Source: Agrobacterium pusense (GTDB taxonomy: Bacteria > Pseudomonadota > Alphaproteobacteria > Rhizobiales > Rhizobiaceae). Taken from it: DNA of 64,000 nt. A model generated the notes under the pieces. The model saw nothing but the letters and a program-made list of their open reading frames with translations. It searched no databases and was not told the DNA's origin. The stretch is from NCBI RefSeq assembly GCF_900102105.1, contig NZ_FNBB01000011.1, positions 95,063 to 159,062 on the forward strand, given 5' to 3'. This document shows, one piece after another, positions 33,701-41,821 of this stretch (the first letter of the stretch is position 1; each line of letters begins with the position of its first letter). A program made the position numbers and the translations under genes.

Positions 33701-33902
33701 CGACGAATTCCGAGCGCAGCACGCGGGCCGAACGCCGCGTCGGCACATATATCGTCACCTTGGCAAGCGACAGGGGATCGGCCGGGTCATATCGATAGCC
33801 TGCCGCCAGTCTTCCGTCGCACAGCGTTTCCGCAAGCGTTTTGAGGAACGGTGTTCCCGCAGCGATCGTCAGAACGCGCTTTGCGTGGTGGGAGCCCGTC
33901 AT
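30717..33902 (-). CDS. addB: Double-strand break repair protein AddB
   Basis: Partner of AddA. 1061 residues. The C-terminal RecB-like nuclease motif is GQADIIDYKTG; PTRYSFSEVGRLRRDPYSIYA precedes it. The N-terminal 250 residues lack a Walker A motif, so helicase activity is not expected. No Cys cluster is present near the nuclease, so the iron-sulfur cluster known in Bacillus AddB is probably absent. It follows the murU-like gene with a 4-base overlap, and both belong to the divL-to-trxA block. Confidence 0.93.
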   Translation of the reverse strand: MTGSHHAKRVLTIAAGTPFLKTLAETLCDGRLAAGYRYDPADPLSLAKVTIYVPTRRSARVLRSEFVDLLGGRSAILPLIRPLGETDDDSGFFDVENPEIMDLAPPISGTGRLIELARLILAWRNSLPDAIRAIHSDSPLVAPASPADAIWLARALAEVIDAMDTEEKDWEALQHLDTGDHAQWWQLTADFLKIASIFWPARLTELNRSSTGRHRNAILRAEANRIATLPDTGPIIVAGSTGSIPAAADLIAAVAALPQGVVVLPGLDLAMPEEQWQAIAEDPTDPSSRTHSQYGLYVLLQKLGILRDDVVPIGVLDNDLEKRAAVFSAALAPAKSTSDWNRWREDRDSAIFNDAFAAATLIEAANEREEATAIAVALRLALEAPASERPSQAALITPDRGLARRVATELQRFGIEADDSAGTPLSATAQAGLTQLALEAILRPGDPVPIISLLKHPLARFGLSSEAFTRASKALELIALRGGRVETEVGNLETVLDTQLLAQREDRHPPAWRLALPDGSVDAARDLARRIAMATEPLRSAFVRRDRSGRAFTDRLPLSDWAERTGRVMEAICGDENTDLAALWSGEAGDKLSSLFAELMESGDILDADGPQWIDIFAALVAGESIKPRSMRHPRIFIFGALEARLQSVDTVIIGGLNEGLWPGQTANNPFLSRTMKTAIGLEPPERRIGQLAHDFEMANGTRHIFYTRALRQGSTPAVASRWLQRLLALGGEDFAKVLKKRGETYRHWAGLMDESIEQEAAKRPSPKPPAELQPTRYSFSEVGRLRRDPYSIYARRILKLDALDPFNRDPNAADRGTLYHTIIERYSREGHIPGTSASLSAMQRILDECFDAENLPPHVDVIWRPRFAAVARAFIDWEKERHPSIRHSFFEARAGQEIVEAGIRLTGVADRIDIKTNGQADIIDYKTGLAPSVNQARALLDPQLALEAAALMRGAFREAGSPTPENLIYVRLRPGERFFGDQVNNEHSSRSGKRPPKSAIELATESIGQLTKFVHSLRNGENGFASRLVPEEQQSYGGEYDHLARVSEWSTAEPGDGDDD

Positions 33903-34636
33903 GCAGAGCGTTTTTCCCTGAATTGCCGGATGATGTTCTCAGCATCGTCTATGGCCTCCGGCGTGCCGACGGTAATCCAGTGACCATCCAGCGGCAGCCC
34001 GTAAAGCCGGGCCTTTTCAATCGCGCGATCGAAGTAAATATTCAGGTTGAAAGCGTCCGCGGGTGCATCGTCAAGCAGCCGCGAGTCCATGGCGATGGCG
34101 CCGGCATAGACGACGGGGTTCGTATCGCCCTCGCGATGGCGGGTCAGTCTTCCGTCCCCGGCGAGGTTGAAATCCCTCTTGCCATTGTGGCCGGTGGTCC
34201 GATCCATGTCGACACAGAGCAGTGCCATATCCATCCGACCGGGATCGAAGAACTGTGCGAGCTTGCGCAGATTGCTGGCCACGTGCAGCTGCTCACCGAT
34301 CCAGAAGAGATCGGCATTCATGACGAAGACCGGGCCGGGTTCCAGAAGCTTCAGACCCTTGGCGAGACCGCCGCCGGAATTCATCAGCTGGGAGCGTTCG
34401 TCGGAAATCAGGATTTCGGCATCGGCGCGGCGCTGAAGATGGGCGACCATCTGCTCGGCGTGGTGGTGCACATTGACGACAATTCTTTCGGCACCGGCTT
34501 CCACAAGAGCGTCGAGCACATAATCGATCATTGGCTTGCCGGCGATCTGTACGAGTGGCTTCGGGATCGTATCGGTGATCGGGCGCATCCGAGTACCGAG
34601 CCCGGCGGCCAGCACCATCGCGTTTTTGATCGTCAT
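33899..34636 (-). CDS. murU: Nucleotidyltransferase, probable N-acetylmuramate-1-phosphate uridylyltransferase
   Basis: 245 residues from ATG at 34636 (MTIKNAMVLAAGLGTRMRP). Signature LAAGLGTRMRPITDTIPKPL binds NTP; VFVMNADLFWIG holds the metal-binding Asp. Proteins of this size beside an AmgK-type kinase are MurU, making UDP-MurNAc from MurNAc-1-phosphate in muropeptide recycling, which bypasses MurA and gives fosfomycin tolerance. The gene lies 16 bases after the tsaE-amgK fusion. A mannose-1-phosphate guanylyltransferase label would be the generic alternative. Confidence 0.82.
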   Translation of the reverse strand: MTIKNAMVLAAGLGTRMRPITDTIPKPLVQIAGKPMIDYVLDALVEAGAERIVVNVHHHAEQMVAHLQRRADAEILISDERSQLMNSGGGLAKGLKLLEPGPVFVMNADLFWIGEQLHVASNLRKLAQFFDPGRMDMALLCVDMDRTTGHNGKRDFNLAGDGRLTRHREGDTNPVVYAGAIAMDSRLLDDAPADAFNLNIYFDRAIEKARLYGLPLDGHWITVGTPEAIDDAENIIRQFREKRSA

Positions 34637-34652
34637 CGTGGTCAACCGTCTT

Positions 34653-36164
34653 TCAGTTGTTAAAGTCCATGCCCATGCGCAGGCACCAGTCTCTGAGCGG
34701 CGCAAGTTCCGGATGCGAAAGCGCTGCGGCGAGATAGCGGAACGTCCGCGGCATATGCTTCATATAACCGGGTTTGCCATCCCGTTCCATCAGCCTGACC
34801 CAGATACCGGCAAGCTTGCAGTTGCGCTGCGCCGACATGATGGAGAAAGCCTTGAGAAAAGCAGCCTCATGGAAAGAAGGCGTGTGCCGCCTGCTCTCGA
34901 GATAATGCGAAAGCAGGCGTGCCTGCAATCCGGGCTCGATTGTAACCCGGGCATCCTGAACAATGGAAGCGAGATCATAGGCGGTCGGGCCAATCATCGC
35001 GTCCTGAAAATCGATCAGGCCGACCTGTCGTATGCCGGCGTTCTGCTGTTGCCAGAGGATATTTGGCGAATGGAAGTCGCGCAGCAGCAGCCCGTTTTCG
35101 CAATCTGCAAGCGAGTCGATCAGAGCGTCCCAGATGGCGTAATATTCCTGCTTCTCGCCATCGGACAGTGGCCTGCCGCGCTTATAGGGCAGATACCATT
35201 CCACCAGCAGCGAGACCTCGATCTTCATCGCCTGCCGGTCAAAGGGTGGAACCTCATAGGTGCTGCCATCACCCACGGGCAGGGGACCGGGTTGTGACGC
35301 TTGATGAAGTGCCGTCAGAAAGGCAACGCTTTCCAGATAGCGCTCCTCGATTGGGGCGCCATCGGCGGCTAACACTCCATCTCGCCCCAGATCCTGCAAC
35401 AGGAGAATGCCTTGGTCGATGTCCGCCGTGATGATCTCCGGCGCGCAAAAGCCGCGATTCCGCAGATAATTACCGATCGCCACGAAGGAGCGGGCATCCT
35501 GGGCGAGATGGGCAATCTCCGCATAGGTCTTGCCGTCGGCGACGATGGCGCCTTTCAAGGGGCGGCGCCAATCCATCAGGATAAGGTCCGGGCCATCGTT
35601 GGAGATGGTCTCATAGGCACGGGTGGAAGCATCGCCGCTCAGAAAGCGGCGGACCGCGTCACCTCTGCCATTTCTGACGAGGAATTCCCGGATGGCAAAA
35701 ACCCGCTCAAGCCGCGCTTTCGGATTTGCCGGAGCCTCGATGGAGGCGATCCGCCCTTCACCGGAATGCGTCAACGTCAGGGTTACGGTCTGGCCGGGTG
35801 GCAGAATCTCTCCTGCTATATCCGGCCATTCGATCAGGCAGATGCCATCCTCCAGCATCTCATCGATGCCGAGCTCATCCAGTTCGGAAACATCCGAAAG
35901 CCGGTAGAGGTCGAGATGGGCGACCGGAATGCGGGTGGCATAGGTTTGGATGATGGTGAAGGTGGGGCTCGGAACCTCGAGATCCGGCTCGTCTGCCATC
36001 GCCCGGATGAAGGCGCGGGCAAGCGTCGATTTACCGGCGCCAAGGTCGCCGACCAACGCCAGACAATCGCCGGGCTTCAGCGCCAGCGCGAGGTCTTCAC
36101 CGAGCCTGATGGTGTCCTTTTCCCCCGCAAGAGGAATAGTGATCGGAAAGACATTTTCGCTCAT
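34653..36164 (-). CDS. tsaE: Fusion of tRNA t6A ATPase TsaE and AmgK-type sugar kinase
   Basis: 503 residues with two domains. TsaE (about 1-150): Walker A GDLGAGKSTLARAF (about 39-52), VPSPTFTIIQTY and HLDLYRL; it powers threonylcarbamoyl-A37 tRNA synthesis. Phosphotransferase (about 165-500): GDASTRAYE, LLLRDFHSPNILW (catalytic loop) and VGLIDFQDAMIGP (metal-binding DFQ), as in AmgK, which phosphorylates MurNAc/GlcNAc at the anomeric carbon. The frame runs through without a stop, and both halves keep catalytic motifs. The murU-like gene follows, supporting the AmgK role; divL precedes with 4-base overlap. Confidence 0.9.
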   Translation of the reverse strand: MSENVFPITIPLAGEKDTIRLGEDLALALKPGDCLALVGDLGAGKSTLARAFIRAMADEPDLEVPSPTFTIIQTYATRIPVAHLDLYRLSDVSELDELGIDEMLEDGICLIEWPDIAGEILPPGQTVTLTLTHSGEGRIASIEAPANPKARLERVFAIREFLVRNGRGDAVRRFLSGDASTRAYETISNDGPDLILMDWRRPLKGAIVADGKTYAEIAHLAQDARSFVAIGNYLRNRGFCAPEIITADIDQGILLLQDLGRDGVLAADGAPIEERYLESVAFLTALHQASQPGPLPVGDGSTYEVPPFDRQAMKIEVSLLVEWYLPYKRGRPLSDGEKQEYYAIWDALIDSLADCENGLLLRDFHSPNILWQQQNAGIRQVGLIDFQDAMIGPTAYDLASIVQDARVTIEPGLQARLLSHYLESRRHTPSFHEAAFLKAFSIMSAQRNCKLAGIWVRLMERDGKPGYMKHMPRTFRYLAAALSHPELAPLRDWCLRMGMDFNN

Positions 36165-38806
36165 TCTGCGGCAATGGAATGCGGACGCGTGGCGGAAGGA
36201 ATGCGGCAGGTGACGGTGGTGCCGTTGCCGGGCCGGCTGTCTATGCTAACCGTTCCGTGGTGGAGACTGACGAAACTTTCGACAATGGAAAGGCCAAGCC
36301 CGGCGCCGGTTCGCCGGCCGCCATTGCCGCGGGTCGAAAACCGATCGAAGACCGTTTTCAGCATGTCTTCCGGGATGCCCGGTCCCTTGTCCGCCACAGA
36401 GAATATGAAGTCACCTTCGCTGCGCTGGCAGGAAAGCGTAACTGAAGACCCTTCCGGCGCGAAATTGATCGCATTGGTCAGGAGCTTGATGAGGATCTGC
36501 TTCAGGCGCTGGTGGTCTGCCACCAGGCTGCCGAGATGAGCCGGGGCGACGATCTGAAGTGAAATGCCGCTTTCCTGCAGCCGGTCCGCGATCTGCACCG
36601 AAACATCTTCGAGCAATTCGTTCAGGTCATTATCCGAATAATTGAGTTGCATGATGCCGGCATCGACGGTCGCAAGATCGAGAATATCATTGACGATCGT
36701 CAGAAGGACCGAGGAGGATGTGGAAATATGGTCGAGATATTCCGCCTGCCGCTCCGTCAATTCCCCAAGGCCCGGGGTCTTCAGGAGATCGGTGAAGCCG
36801 ATAATGTTTGTCAGCGGCGAACGCAGCTCATAGGAAACATGCTGCACAAAATCATTCTTCAGCTCATCTGCCTTGAGAAGAGCGTCGTTCTTTTCCATAA
36901 GGGCGCGCTCAGCCCGTACACTGTCCGTCATGTTGACAAAGGTCAGCATGGTCTGCGCATCCGGCAACGGAATGATCGCATAATCGAGGACGAGGCCGGA
37001 AAGCAGTTCCAGTGTGCCTTGCCGGGATGGCCGCTCATCATCGAAACTGGTGATGAACTGGCTGAAGGCGCGCCAGCCGTCCGGCCCGTCGTAGGATGGT
37101 GCGCAGGCGGTTTCGATGGCGCGGATGTGCGTTCCGGTTTCGGCCTGTTCGGCAGTCACGCCCCACAGCGCCCGGAATGCCGGGTTCGACAGGCGAATAC
37201 GACCGTCCGCACCGAACACGGCGACCCCCTCGGCCAGATGGTCGATGGTTTCGCCCTGCACTTTCACCAATGTGTTGTAGCGCATTTGCAGATCGACCTG
37301 CTCGGTCAGGTTTTCGAAAACCCAGGTTGCGCCACCCTGCGGATGAGCCGTGGCAATCACCCGCAGTGTCTGCCCGTTGGGCAGGTGCCAGAGATCGGTC
37401 TTGGTATCGAGCGAACGGTATACGGAGAGCGCCGTCTCCTTCCAGTTCTTCCAGTTGAGCTGCTCGGGCAATTTGCCGGCGGTGCGCAACCTGTCGAGAA
37501 GCTCTGAATTGTCAGGCCCGGATTCGAGGAACACCAGGTCGAGGCCCCACAGGGTCGCAAAAGCCTGATTATAGAATTGCAGCCGCTGCCGGCCGTCGAA
37601 AATGGCGACGGGCGTTGCCAGATGATCCAGCGTTTCGGCGTGGCTCTTCAGAACCCGCTTCAGTTCCTCGCTGATGGTTTCGGCCTCGGTGGCATCGATG
37701 GCGATACCGGCAGACCCGCCCGCCGTTTTGATGTCGACGACATCGAAGAAACTGCGATTACCCGCAACCACCGTGGAAATACGGTCGTGATAGGGCGATT
37801 CCGGGGTCGCGGCCGCGCGTATCTTCTGCCGGGTAACCGTGTTCAGAAGTTCTCGTTTCTCCTGAATGGCCTGTTCAGCGTTCCGCGCATCCACTGCCTG
37901 TGCATAGGCATGGTTCACCCAGATAAGTTCGCCTTCGCCATTGCGACGCCAGACGGGCTGCTCGATGGAATCGAGAAGTTCCTGAAAAGTCGAGACGGAA
38001 GCGATCAGCCGTTCACGCTCCACCTGCAGTTCGGCGAGCTCCGCACGCAGATTGTTGAGGGCGATGAAGCGTGCAAAGGCATTGCCGCCGGAAACCCGGC
38101 CCTGAACCTCGATAACTTCGCCGCGATGCGTTTCGATGGTGAGATCGAAACTCTGTGCGTGGCTACGAAGTTTCTCAATGGATTTCTCAAGCTGACTGGC
38201 GGATGCCGGTTTCAGCCAGCGGCCAAAGGCCAGAAAATCCTGGTCCGCCTGCGGCACGCCTGTCTCGGCCGGCAGCTGCCCCAGAAATTCCGGACGGTTT
38301 TCTGCGCCATCCCAGATGACGATGCGGCGGCTCTTGTCGGAAATCAGCGCTTCGTATTTGGCGATCTTGTGGTGAGACTGGGCAAGCGCCTGGCGAAATT
38401 CGCTGCTCTCCGCCTCTATATTGCCGCGCTGGCGCACCAGCCAGACGACTGAAAACAGCGTCGCGGAAAGCATACCCACGAAAAGCGAATAGGTTATGGT
38501 TTCACCTGATGAAAACAGCCGAGCGCCGGCTTTGGCCGCAAGTCCATCCTGCGCCAGCGCTACGGTGGCTGAACCGGCCAGAAACGTGCCGGAAAGCAGG
38601 AAGGGAAGCCGTGAAAAGCCGGTCCGGATCGCACGGATTGCCAGCCGGCAACGTGCCAGAGCGTTTCCAGGAAAAGTGAACACCGGTTTTCCGTCCGCAG
38701 ATGCGCCAAAACGCACCAGAGTCTGTGCGCTCAATGCCACGCCCGCTTGCGTGTTTTCAACGCGTTGAACTGTCTGCTCGCGCAGATCCGAATTTTGAAC
38801 CGACAT
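36161..38806 (-). CDS. divL: DivL-type PAS kinase with Tyr in place of phospho-His
   Basis: 881 residues. N-terminal membrane segments (about 64-86 and 107-122), then PAS-like regions (about 255-345, 385-500, 520-625), a dimerisation helix and a HATPase domain. The H-box reads HVSYELRSPLTNI, with Tyr659 (codon at 36830-36832) where a histidine kinase has His. N, G1 and G2 boxes are intact (LLTNAINFAPEG, DKGPGIP, TGAGLGLSI). Caulobacter DivL has the same substitution and controls CckA-CtrA signalling by protein contacts. A GANTC lies upstream of the start (GAATC in 38883-38890). Confidence 0.9.
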   Translation of the reverse strand: MSVQNSDLREQTVQRVENTQAGVALSAQTLVRFGASADGKPVFTFPGNALARCRLAIRAIRTGFSRLPFLLSGTFLAGSATVALAQDGLAAKAGARLFSSGETITYSLFVGMLSATLFSVVWLVRQRGNIEAESSEFRQALAQSHHKIAKYEALISDKSRRIVIWDGAENRPEFLGQLPAETGVPQADQDFLAFGRWLKPASASQLEKSIEKLRSHAQSFDLTIETHRGEVIEVQGRVSGGNAFARFIALNNLRAELAELQVERERLIASVSTFQELLDSIEQPVWRRNGEGELIWVNHAYAQAVDARNAEQAIQEKRELLNTVTRQKIRAAATPESPYHDRISTVVAGNRSFFDVVDIKTAGGSAGIAIDATEAETISEELKRVLKSHAETLDHLATPVAIFDGRQRLQFYNQAFATLWGLDLVFLESGPDNSELLDRLRTAGKLPEQLNWKNWKETALSVYRSLDTKTDLWHLPNGQTLRVIATAHPQGGATWVFENLTEQVDLQMRYNTLVKVQGETIDHLAEGVAVFGADGRIRLSNPAFRALWGVTAEQAETGTHIRAIETACAPSYDGPDGWRAFSQFITSFDDERPSRQGTLELLSGLVLDYAIIPLPDAQTMLTFVNMTDSVRAERALMEKNDALLKADELKNDFVQHVSYELRSPLTNIIGFTDLLKTPGLGELTERQAEYLDHISTSSSVLLTIVNDILDLATVDAGIMQLNYSDNDLNELLEDVSVQIADRLQESGISLQIVAPAHLGSLVADHQRLKQILIKLLTNAINFAPEGSSVTLSCQRSEGDFIFSVADKGPGIPEDMLKTVFDRFSTRGNGGRRTGAGLGLSIVESFVSLHHGTVSIDSRPGNGTTVTCRIPSATRPHSIAAE

Positions 38807-38937
38807 CCCCGGTCTGTCTCCGTCCTATGTGCCGCATCTTCGACAAGACATCCCATTTCGTCCGCACCGCCCTGTGGTGCGTCCGAATCAAGTCTGATGA
38901 CAATACCGCCTTCATAAATCTGCGAAAAGGGAGCGCG

Positions 38938-38977
38938 CAAAAAAGATGCCGCGCGCTTTGTCAAGCGCGCGGCATCT
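38938..38977 (-). terminator. Intrinsic terminator of ahcY
   Basis: Perfect 15-bp GC-rich stem (38944-38958 / 38963-38977, AGATGCCGCGCGCTT) with a 4-base loop, followed on the minus strand by TTTTTT. It lies 38 bases past the ahcY stop, upstream of divL. Confidence 0.95.
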
Positions 38978-39014
38978 AGATATTGTGTAATTTCAGTGGA
39001 TATTAACCATGAAA

Positions 39015-40415
39015 TTAATATCTGTAGTGGTCTGCCTTGAACGGGCCCTGCTTCGAGACGCCGATATAATCTGCCTGAACGTCGGAAAGTTCAGTCAGGC
39101 GCACACCAAGCTTCTCGAGATGGAGGCGTGCGACCTTCTCATCGAGGTGCTTCGGCAGCACGTAAACGTCGTTCTTGTATTCGCCCTGCTTGGTGAAGAG
39201 TTCGATCTGGCCCAAAACCTGGTTGGTGAAGGAGGCCGACATGACGAAGGAGGGGTGACCGGTGGCGTTGCCAAGGTTCAGAAGACGGCCTTCGGACAGC
39301 AGGATGATGCGGTTGCCCTTCGGGAACTCGATCATGTCGACCTGTGGCTTGATGTTCGTCCACTTCAGGTTACGCAGCGATGCGACCTGAATCTCGTTGT
39401 CGAAGTGGCCGATATTGCCGACGATCGCCATGTCCTTCATCTCGCGCATGTGCTCGATGCGGATGACGTCCTTGTTGCCTGTCGTGGTGATGAAGATATC
39501 GGCGGAGGAAACAACGTCCTCCAGGCGAACGACTTCGAAACCGTCCATGGCGGCCTGCAGTGCGCAGATCGGGTCGATTTCGGTCACCTTCACGCGGGCG
39601 CCGGCGCCTTGCAGCGAAGCGGCCGAACCCTTGCCAACATCGCCGTATCCGCAGACCACGGCAACCTTGCCGGCCATCATCACGTCGGTTGCACGGCGAA
39701 TGCCGTCAACCAGCGATTCTTTGCAACCGTATTTGTTGTCGAACTTGGACTTGGTGACGCTGTCATTGACGTTGATCGCCGGGAAAGGCAGCAGGCCCTT
39801 CTTGCTGAGGTCGTAGAGACGGTGCACGCCGGTCGTCGTTTCTTCGGTGACACCCTTCAGGGCGTCGCGCTGCTTGGTGAACCAGCCGGGCGAAGCCTTG
39901 AGGCGCTTGTTGATCTGCGCGAAGAGAATTTCTTCTTCTTCGGAGCCGGGATTGGAGAGCACGTCTTCGCCCGCTTCCGCGCGTGCGCCCAGCAGGATGT
40001 ACATGGTGGCATCGCCGCCATCGTCGAGGATCATGTTGGAGAGACCGCCGTCGGTCCACTGGAAGATCTTGTCGGTATATTCCCAATATTCCGTCAGGCT
40101 CTCACCCTTGACGGCAAAGACCGGAATGCCGGCTGCCGCAATGGCCGCTGCAGCATGGTCCTGGGTTGAGAAGATGTTGCAGGAGGCCCAGCGAATGTCT
40201 GCACCGAGTTCCTTCAGCGTCTCGATGAGAACGCCGGTCTGGATCGTCATGTGAAGCGAACCGGAAATGCGGGCGCCCTTCAGCGGCTTGCTTTCACCGA
40301 ACTCCTTGCGGCAGGACATCAGGCCCGGCATTTCGGTTTCGGCGATGTCGAGTTCCTTGCGGCCGAATGCGGCAAGGTTGATATCGGCGACGATGTAGTC
40401 CTTCTCAAGGCTCAT
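39015..40415 (-). CDS. ahcY: Adenosylhomocysteinase
   Basis: NAD-dependent hydrolysis of S-adenosylhomocysteine to adenosine and homocysteine, clearing the inhibitor of methyltransferases. 466 residues from ATG at 40415 ([18 protein letters not shown]). NAD loop [20 protein letters not shown], catalytic segment [16 protein letters not shown], and the C-terminal KADHYRY end are all canonical. The longer frame to 40634 was rejected because its 73 extra codons lack family similarity and run through the operator and the 3' part of ptsH. Possible ArsR-type operator upstream. Confidence 0.98.
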   Translation of the reverse strand: MSLEKDYIVADINLAAFGRKELDIAETEMPGLMSCRKEFGESKPLKGARISGSLHMTIQTGVLIETLKELGADIRWASCNIFSTQDHAAAAIAAAGIPVFAVKGESLTEYWEYTDKIFQWTDGGLSNMILDDGGDATMYILLGARAEAGEDVLSNPGSEEEEILFAQINKRLKASPGWFTKQRDALKGVTEETTTGVHRLYDLSKKGLLPFPAINVNDSVTKSKFDNKYGCKESLVDGIRRATDVMMAGKVAVVCGYGDVGKGSAASLQGAGARVKVTEIDPICALQAAMDGFEVVRLEDVVSSADIFITTTGNKDVIRIEHMREMKDMAIVGNIGHFDNEIQVASLRNLKWTNIKPQVDMIEFPKGNRIILLSEGRLLNLGNATGHPSFVMSASFTNQVLGQIELFTKQGEYKNDVYVLPKHLDEKVARLHLEKLGVRLTELSDVQADYIGVSKQGPFKADHYRY

Positions 40416-40505
40416 GAGATTCTCCAGATCAGAAGCGCCGCACATTGCGGCCCGGCTTTTTACGTAGCAGCGGTTTAGCAGGCCACGAGCGATCTGGCAA
40501 TAATG

Positions 40506-40533
40506 ATATAAAGAAGTCTTTATGTCTTTATAT
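40506..40533. promoter_or_regulatory. Candidate ArsR-type (SahR/SamR-like) operator upstream of ahcY
   Basis: Perfect dyad ATAAAGA-AG-TCTTTAT at 40508-40523, with a further TCTTTATAT half-site at 40525-40533, overlapping a likely promoter 90 bases upstream of ahcY. SAH/SAM-cycle ArsR regulators in proteobacteria bind AAAGA/TCTTT-type dyads; assignment here is inference from motif likeness and gene context. Confidence 0.5.
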
Positions 40534-40542
40534 GGCGCCGGC

Positions 40543-40818
40543 TCAGGCTTCTTCGCCGAACCGGTCGGCGACCAGGGCCTCAAGTGCGGCGAGCGCCTCT
40601 TCGGCCTGATTGCCGCTCGCCTCGACATAGACACTGCATCCGGGGCTGGCCGCCAGCATCATGAGACCCATGATCGAGGTGCCGCCGACGGTCATGCCGT
40701 CTTTCGAAACCGTAATGGTCGCGTCGAAGCCTTCAACCATCTGAACGAATTTCGCTGATGCCCGGGCATGGAGACCGCGTTTGTTGATGATCGGTAGTTC
40801 CCGGGAGAGTGGCGACAT
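40543..40818 (-). CDS. ptsH: HPr-family phosphocarrier protein
   Basis: Phosphocarrier of the regulatory (nitrogen-type) PTS. 91 residues. Active-site His17 in [13 protein letters not shown]; regulatory Ser48 in [11 protein letters not shown], the residue that HprK phosphorylates. The gene follows EIIA by 11 bases. No sugar permease is linked, so its role is signalling rather than transport, as known for rhizobial PTS. An upstream ptsP (EI) is not in the window. Confidence 0.95.
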   Translation of the reverse strand: MSPLSRELPIINKRGLHARASAKFVQMVEGFDATITVSKDGMTVGGTSIMGLMMLAASPGCSVYVEASGNQAEEALAALEALVADRFGEEA

Positions 40819-40829
40819 GGGCTGACTTC

Positions 40830-41231
40830 TTATTTGCCGCTTAAAACGCGGCTGGCGACGTTGATATATTTGCGGCCGGCATCGGATGCGTCCTGAAGGG
40901 CCTTGTCCATATTGTCTTCGCTGCGAACGCCGGCAAGTTTGATCAGCATCGGCAGGTTAACCCCGGCGATGACTTCGACATTGCCGTTATTCATGACCGA
41001 AATCGCAAGATTGGAAGGCGTGCCGCCAAACATGTCCGTCAGGATGATGACGCCATTGCCGTCATTGGCGCGCGCGACAGCGTCGATGATATCCTGCCGG
41101 CGCTGATCCATGTCGTCTTCGGGACCGATACAGACCGTCTCGATCAATTTCTGGGGACCGACGACATGCTCCAACGCATGACGAAACTCCTCAGCCAGCT
41201 TGCCATGGGTGACAAGCACTAGTCCGATCAT
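40830..41231 (-). CDS. PTS EIIA component, mannose family
   Basis: 133 residues. N-terminal MIGLVLVTHGKLAEEF carries active-site His9; ILTDMFGGTPSN and VNLPMLIKLA are family motifs. Receives phosphate from HPr. In alphaproteobacteria this stand-alone EIIA, with HPr and HprK, forms a regulatory PTS without a partner EIIB/C. It precedes ptsH in the operon; hprK lies 125 bases upstream. Confidence 0.94.
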   Translation of the reverse strand: MIGLVLVTHGKLAEEFRHALEHVVGPQKLIETVCIGPEDDMDQRRQDIIDAVARANDGNGVIILTDMFGGTPSNLAISVMNNGNVEVIAGVNLPMLIKLAGVRSEDNMDKALQDASDAGRKYINVASRVLSGK

Positions 41232-41356
41232 GAAATGCTCCCTTGCACACGCACTCTCATTGCCGACTATCGCAACGCGGCAATCCTGTCCATCGGTGGG
41301 ATTTCATCTTGATGAGGAAAATGCGAATCGCAAGCCTAAAATCGCCCGAATCATCG

Positions 41357-41821
41357 TCACTTCACATTCGTTTTGAAAAGATTCTGAGCAAGTGCAGCAA
41401 ATTTTCCATAGGGCATGAGACTTGAAAGCGGAATACGCAGAAGCGGAAGATGCCCGCCGCACGGCAGCGATAACATCTCGTCATCTTCGGGAAGTCTTGG
41501 ATTTTCGGGTGAAACAACTGTCGTGACGGCGAAATGTAGTGGCGCGCGCGCAATGTTTTTAAGCGAAACAATGCCGCTGCCGCGTAATTCCAACAGGCCG
41601 GCGATGGCTTCCGGCCGTTCGGCGATGATGGTCTCGCCATCGCGATACACGAAAATCTGATCGTCCGCGATCAATGCGGCCGGCAATCCGCACCGTTCCG
41701 CCTCCGTCAGGAAGCTGAAGGCGAGTTCGCTTTTGCCGCTGCCCGACGGCCCCGTGAATAGGATGCCGGTGTTTTGAACAACGATCGCGGTTGCGTGCAG
41801 GTTGAAGCGTTCAGCGTTCAT
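41357..41821 (-). CDS. hprK: Short HPr kinase/phosphorylase
   Basis: 154 residues, about half the length of Gram-positive HprK; the N-terminal domain is missing and only the catalytic core remains, as is usual in alphaproteobacteria. Walker A GPSGSGKS (24-31), then LIADDQIFVYRDGETI and LRGSGIVSL. It phosphorylates or dephosphorylates Ser48 of HPr. The start overlaps the end of chvG by 11 bases, tying the PTS switch to the ChvG-ChvI system. Confidence 0.93.
   Translation of the reverse strand: MNAERFNLHATAIVVQNTGILFTGPSGSGKSELAFSFLTEAERCGLPAALIADDQIFVYRDGETIIAERPEAIAGLLELRGSGIVSLKNIARAPLHFAVTTVVSPENPRLPEDDEMLSLPCGGHLPLLRIPLSSLMPYGKFAALAQNLFKTNVK

Noticed and set aside
40416..40542. SAH riboswitch upstream of ahcY
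   Set aside because: The leader is short and I could not draw the conserved SAH-aptamer pairing; a protein operator dyad explains the symmetric sequence better.
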